Shown here: positions 21,120 through 21,668 of the stretch, in pieces | Position numbering within the stretch: the first letter of the stretch is position 1 | Layout of the letters: each line of letters opens with the position of its first letter | Virus record (IMG/VR): IMGVR_UViG_3300004097_000068 | Coordinates: 1-21,668 of that record | Strand: one strand, 5' to 3' | DNA length: 21,668 nucleotides | Source: a virus | Translations under genes and position numbers: made by a program | Notes under the pieces: generated by a model | What the model was told of the DNA's origin: nothing | Database searches by the model: none | Seen by the model: the letters and a program-made list of their open reading frames with translations, nothing else

Positions 21120-21353
21120 CTAAGGCTGATTAGTGCCTCTCGCATCGACCTTATTTTCCCGATTTTGATGCCTACCGACCCACAGCCAGTGAAAGTAGGT
21201 GAACGGCAGATCGGCTAACTGCCTAAATAGTCGCCCCCCGTTTGAGCGTCGCCACGGGGTAACGGCGAAGGGGTGCAAGTGCATCAAGCAGCCCACTGTA
21301 TCGCTCAGGTAAAGTATGGATATGCCGAGATACTTTGTCAACAGTTCTTTCAA
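21120..21353 (-). CDS. Doubtful small frame in the right-end region
   Basis: An open frame of 77 codons from TTG 21353 (LKELLTKYLGISILYLSDTV and on; AGGGTGA lies upstream). Its 5' part contains the sigma70-like promoter, so if that promoter is used the protein would have to start later, for example at ATG 21284 (MHLHPFAVTPWRRSNGGRLF). I do not recognise the product. Composition (many Trp, Arg, His, Phe) is not typical of its neighbours. Confidence 0.25.
   Translation of the reverse strand: MKELLTKYLGISILYLSDTVGCLMHLHPFAVTPWRRSNGGRLFRQLADLPFTYFHWLWVGRHQNRENKVDARGTNQP
21313..21341 (-). promoter_or_regulatory. Sigma70-like promoter at the head of the leftward genes
   Basis: TTGACA (21341-21336), a 17-bp spacer and CATACT (21318-21313) on the minus strand; the -35 is perfect and the -10 matches 4 of 6. 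The expected start is near 21306. It could drive the tRNA-like element and the small genes down to the lysis group. Confidence 0.6.
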
Positions 21354-21668
21354 AATTCACCCTAATTTCAATAAAAACAACGGATTCTACGGACGCAGTA
21401 TTTTAAGTCCGGCATGGGCAGAGGGGTATGGGGTTAACGATTCGTTAGCAGAAACAAGGGCATGTGTTACGCGAGCTTAATCAAATGCTGGCGTGTTGGT
21501 GATGCCAATATCTGAGCGCGGCTGGTGTGTGAGAGTGTAAAGAGATAGGGGGGTGCCTGACTTTAGAGAGGGGAAGAGGGGGGTGGGGTGCTTTCGGTTT
21601 TTGGGGGGTGGCCCCTTCGCTAATCCATCCCCTTACGCCGATTCTAAGCCCCTCTCAGCGGCCGATCG
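21354..21668 (+). other. Non-coding, G-rich right end
   Basis: No convincing gene. The plus strand carries G-runs at 21548-21553, 21570-21573, 21578-21583, 21585-21588 and 21603-21608, which could form a four-stranded structure with two long loops. A small palindrome (TAACGA/TCGTTA around 21441) and a GGGG/CCCC hairpin (21605-21615) are also present. The region may be a control region or near a genome or contig end; I cannot tell which. Confidence 0.5.

Overview
This window is a contiguous piece of a tailed double-stranded DNA bacteriophage. Every gene I can support lies on the minus strand, so the transcription order runs from high to low coordinates. The major tail tube protein, tape measure protein and frameshifted tail chaperone, with no sheath gene seen, point to a siphovirus (long non-contractile tail). 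The small amidase with no wall-binding domain, the SSB with a DDLPF tip, and a homologue of CmoA (mostly a gammaproteobacterial family) suggest a Gram-negative host. I saw no integrase, repressor or prohead protease.

Layout in transcription order: (1) 21668-20896, a gene-poor right end with G-rich tracts, a sigma70-like promoter (21341-21313) and a degenerate tRNA-like element (21074-21002). (2) 20895-18943, small unknown genes followed by a lysis group: a 53-residue one-span membrane protein, a 75-residue protein and an amidase. (3) 18876-15258, a tightly packed block with a ParB-like protein, SSB, a 78-residue unknown, a C5-cytosine DNA methyltransferase and a CmoA-like protein, then a membrane/coiled-coil protein. 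(4) 15246-13032, two tiny genes and the small and large terminase. (5) 12983-11962, a separately promoted cassette of HNH nuclease, RusA-like resolvase and a 61-residue unknown. (6) 11975-1, the structural operon: promoter, hairpin-rich leader, portal, MuF-type head protein, scaffold, P22-type coat protein, two small genes, adaptor, head closure, gp10-like neck protein, tail terminator, tail tube, G/GT-type tail chaperone with a -1 frameshift, and a tape measure protein cut by the window edge.

The most interesting part is block 3. The methyltransferase and the CmoA-like gene are joined by an ATGA overlap. CmoA makes carboxy-S-adenosylmethionine (Cx-SAM). The methyltransferase has all usual C5 motifs, but motif X reads GRAVPP where the family normally has G-N-(A/S)-V, so an arginine replaces the cofactor-side asparagine. 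A plausible but unproven reading is a two-gene DNA hypermodification system that makes and uses a SAM analogue, for example to carboxymethylate cytosine. Against a simple version of this, the CmoA-like protein has serine where E. coli CmoA has Arg199, the residue that binds the Cx-SAM carboxylate.

Other well-supported points are a textbook A-AAA-AAC slippery site followed after 7 nt by a 12-bp stem in the tail chaperone gene; 99-bp (33-residue) tryptophan-rich repeats in the tape measure protein; an intrinsic terminator whose U-tract abuts the portal ATG; and long perfect hairpins just behind the coat and tail tube genes.
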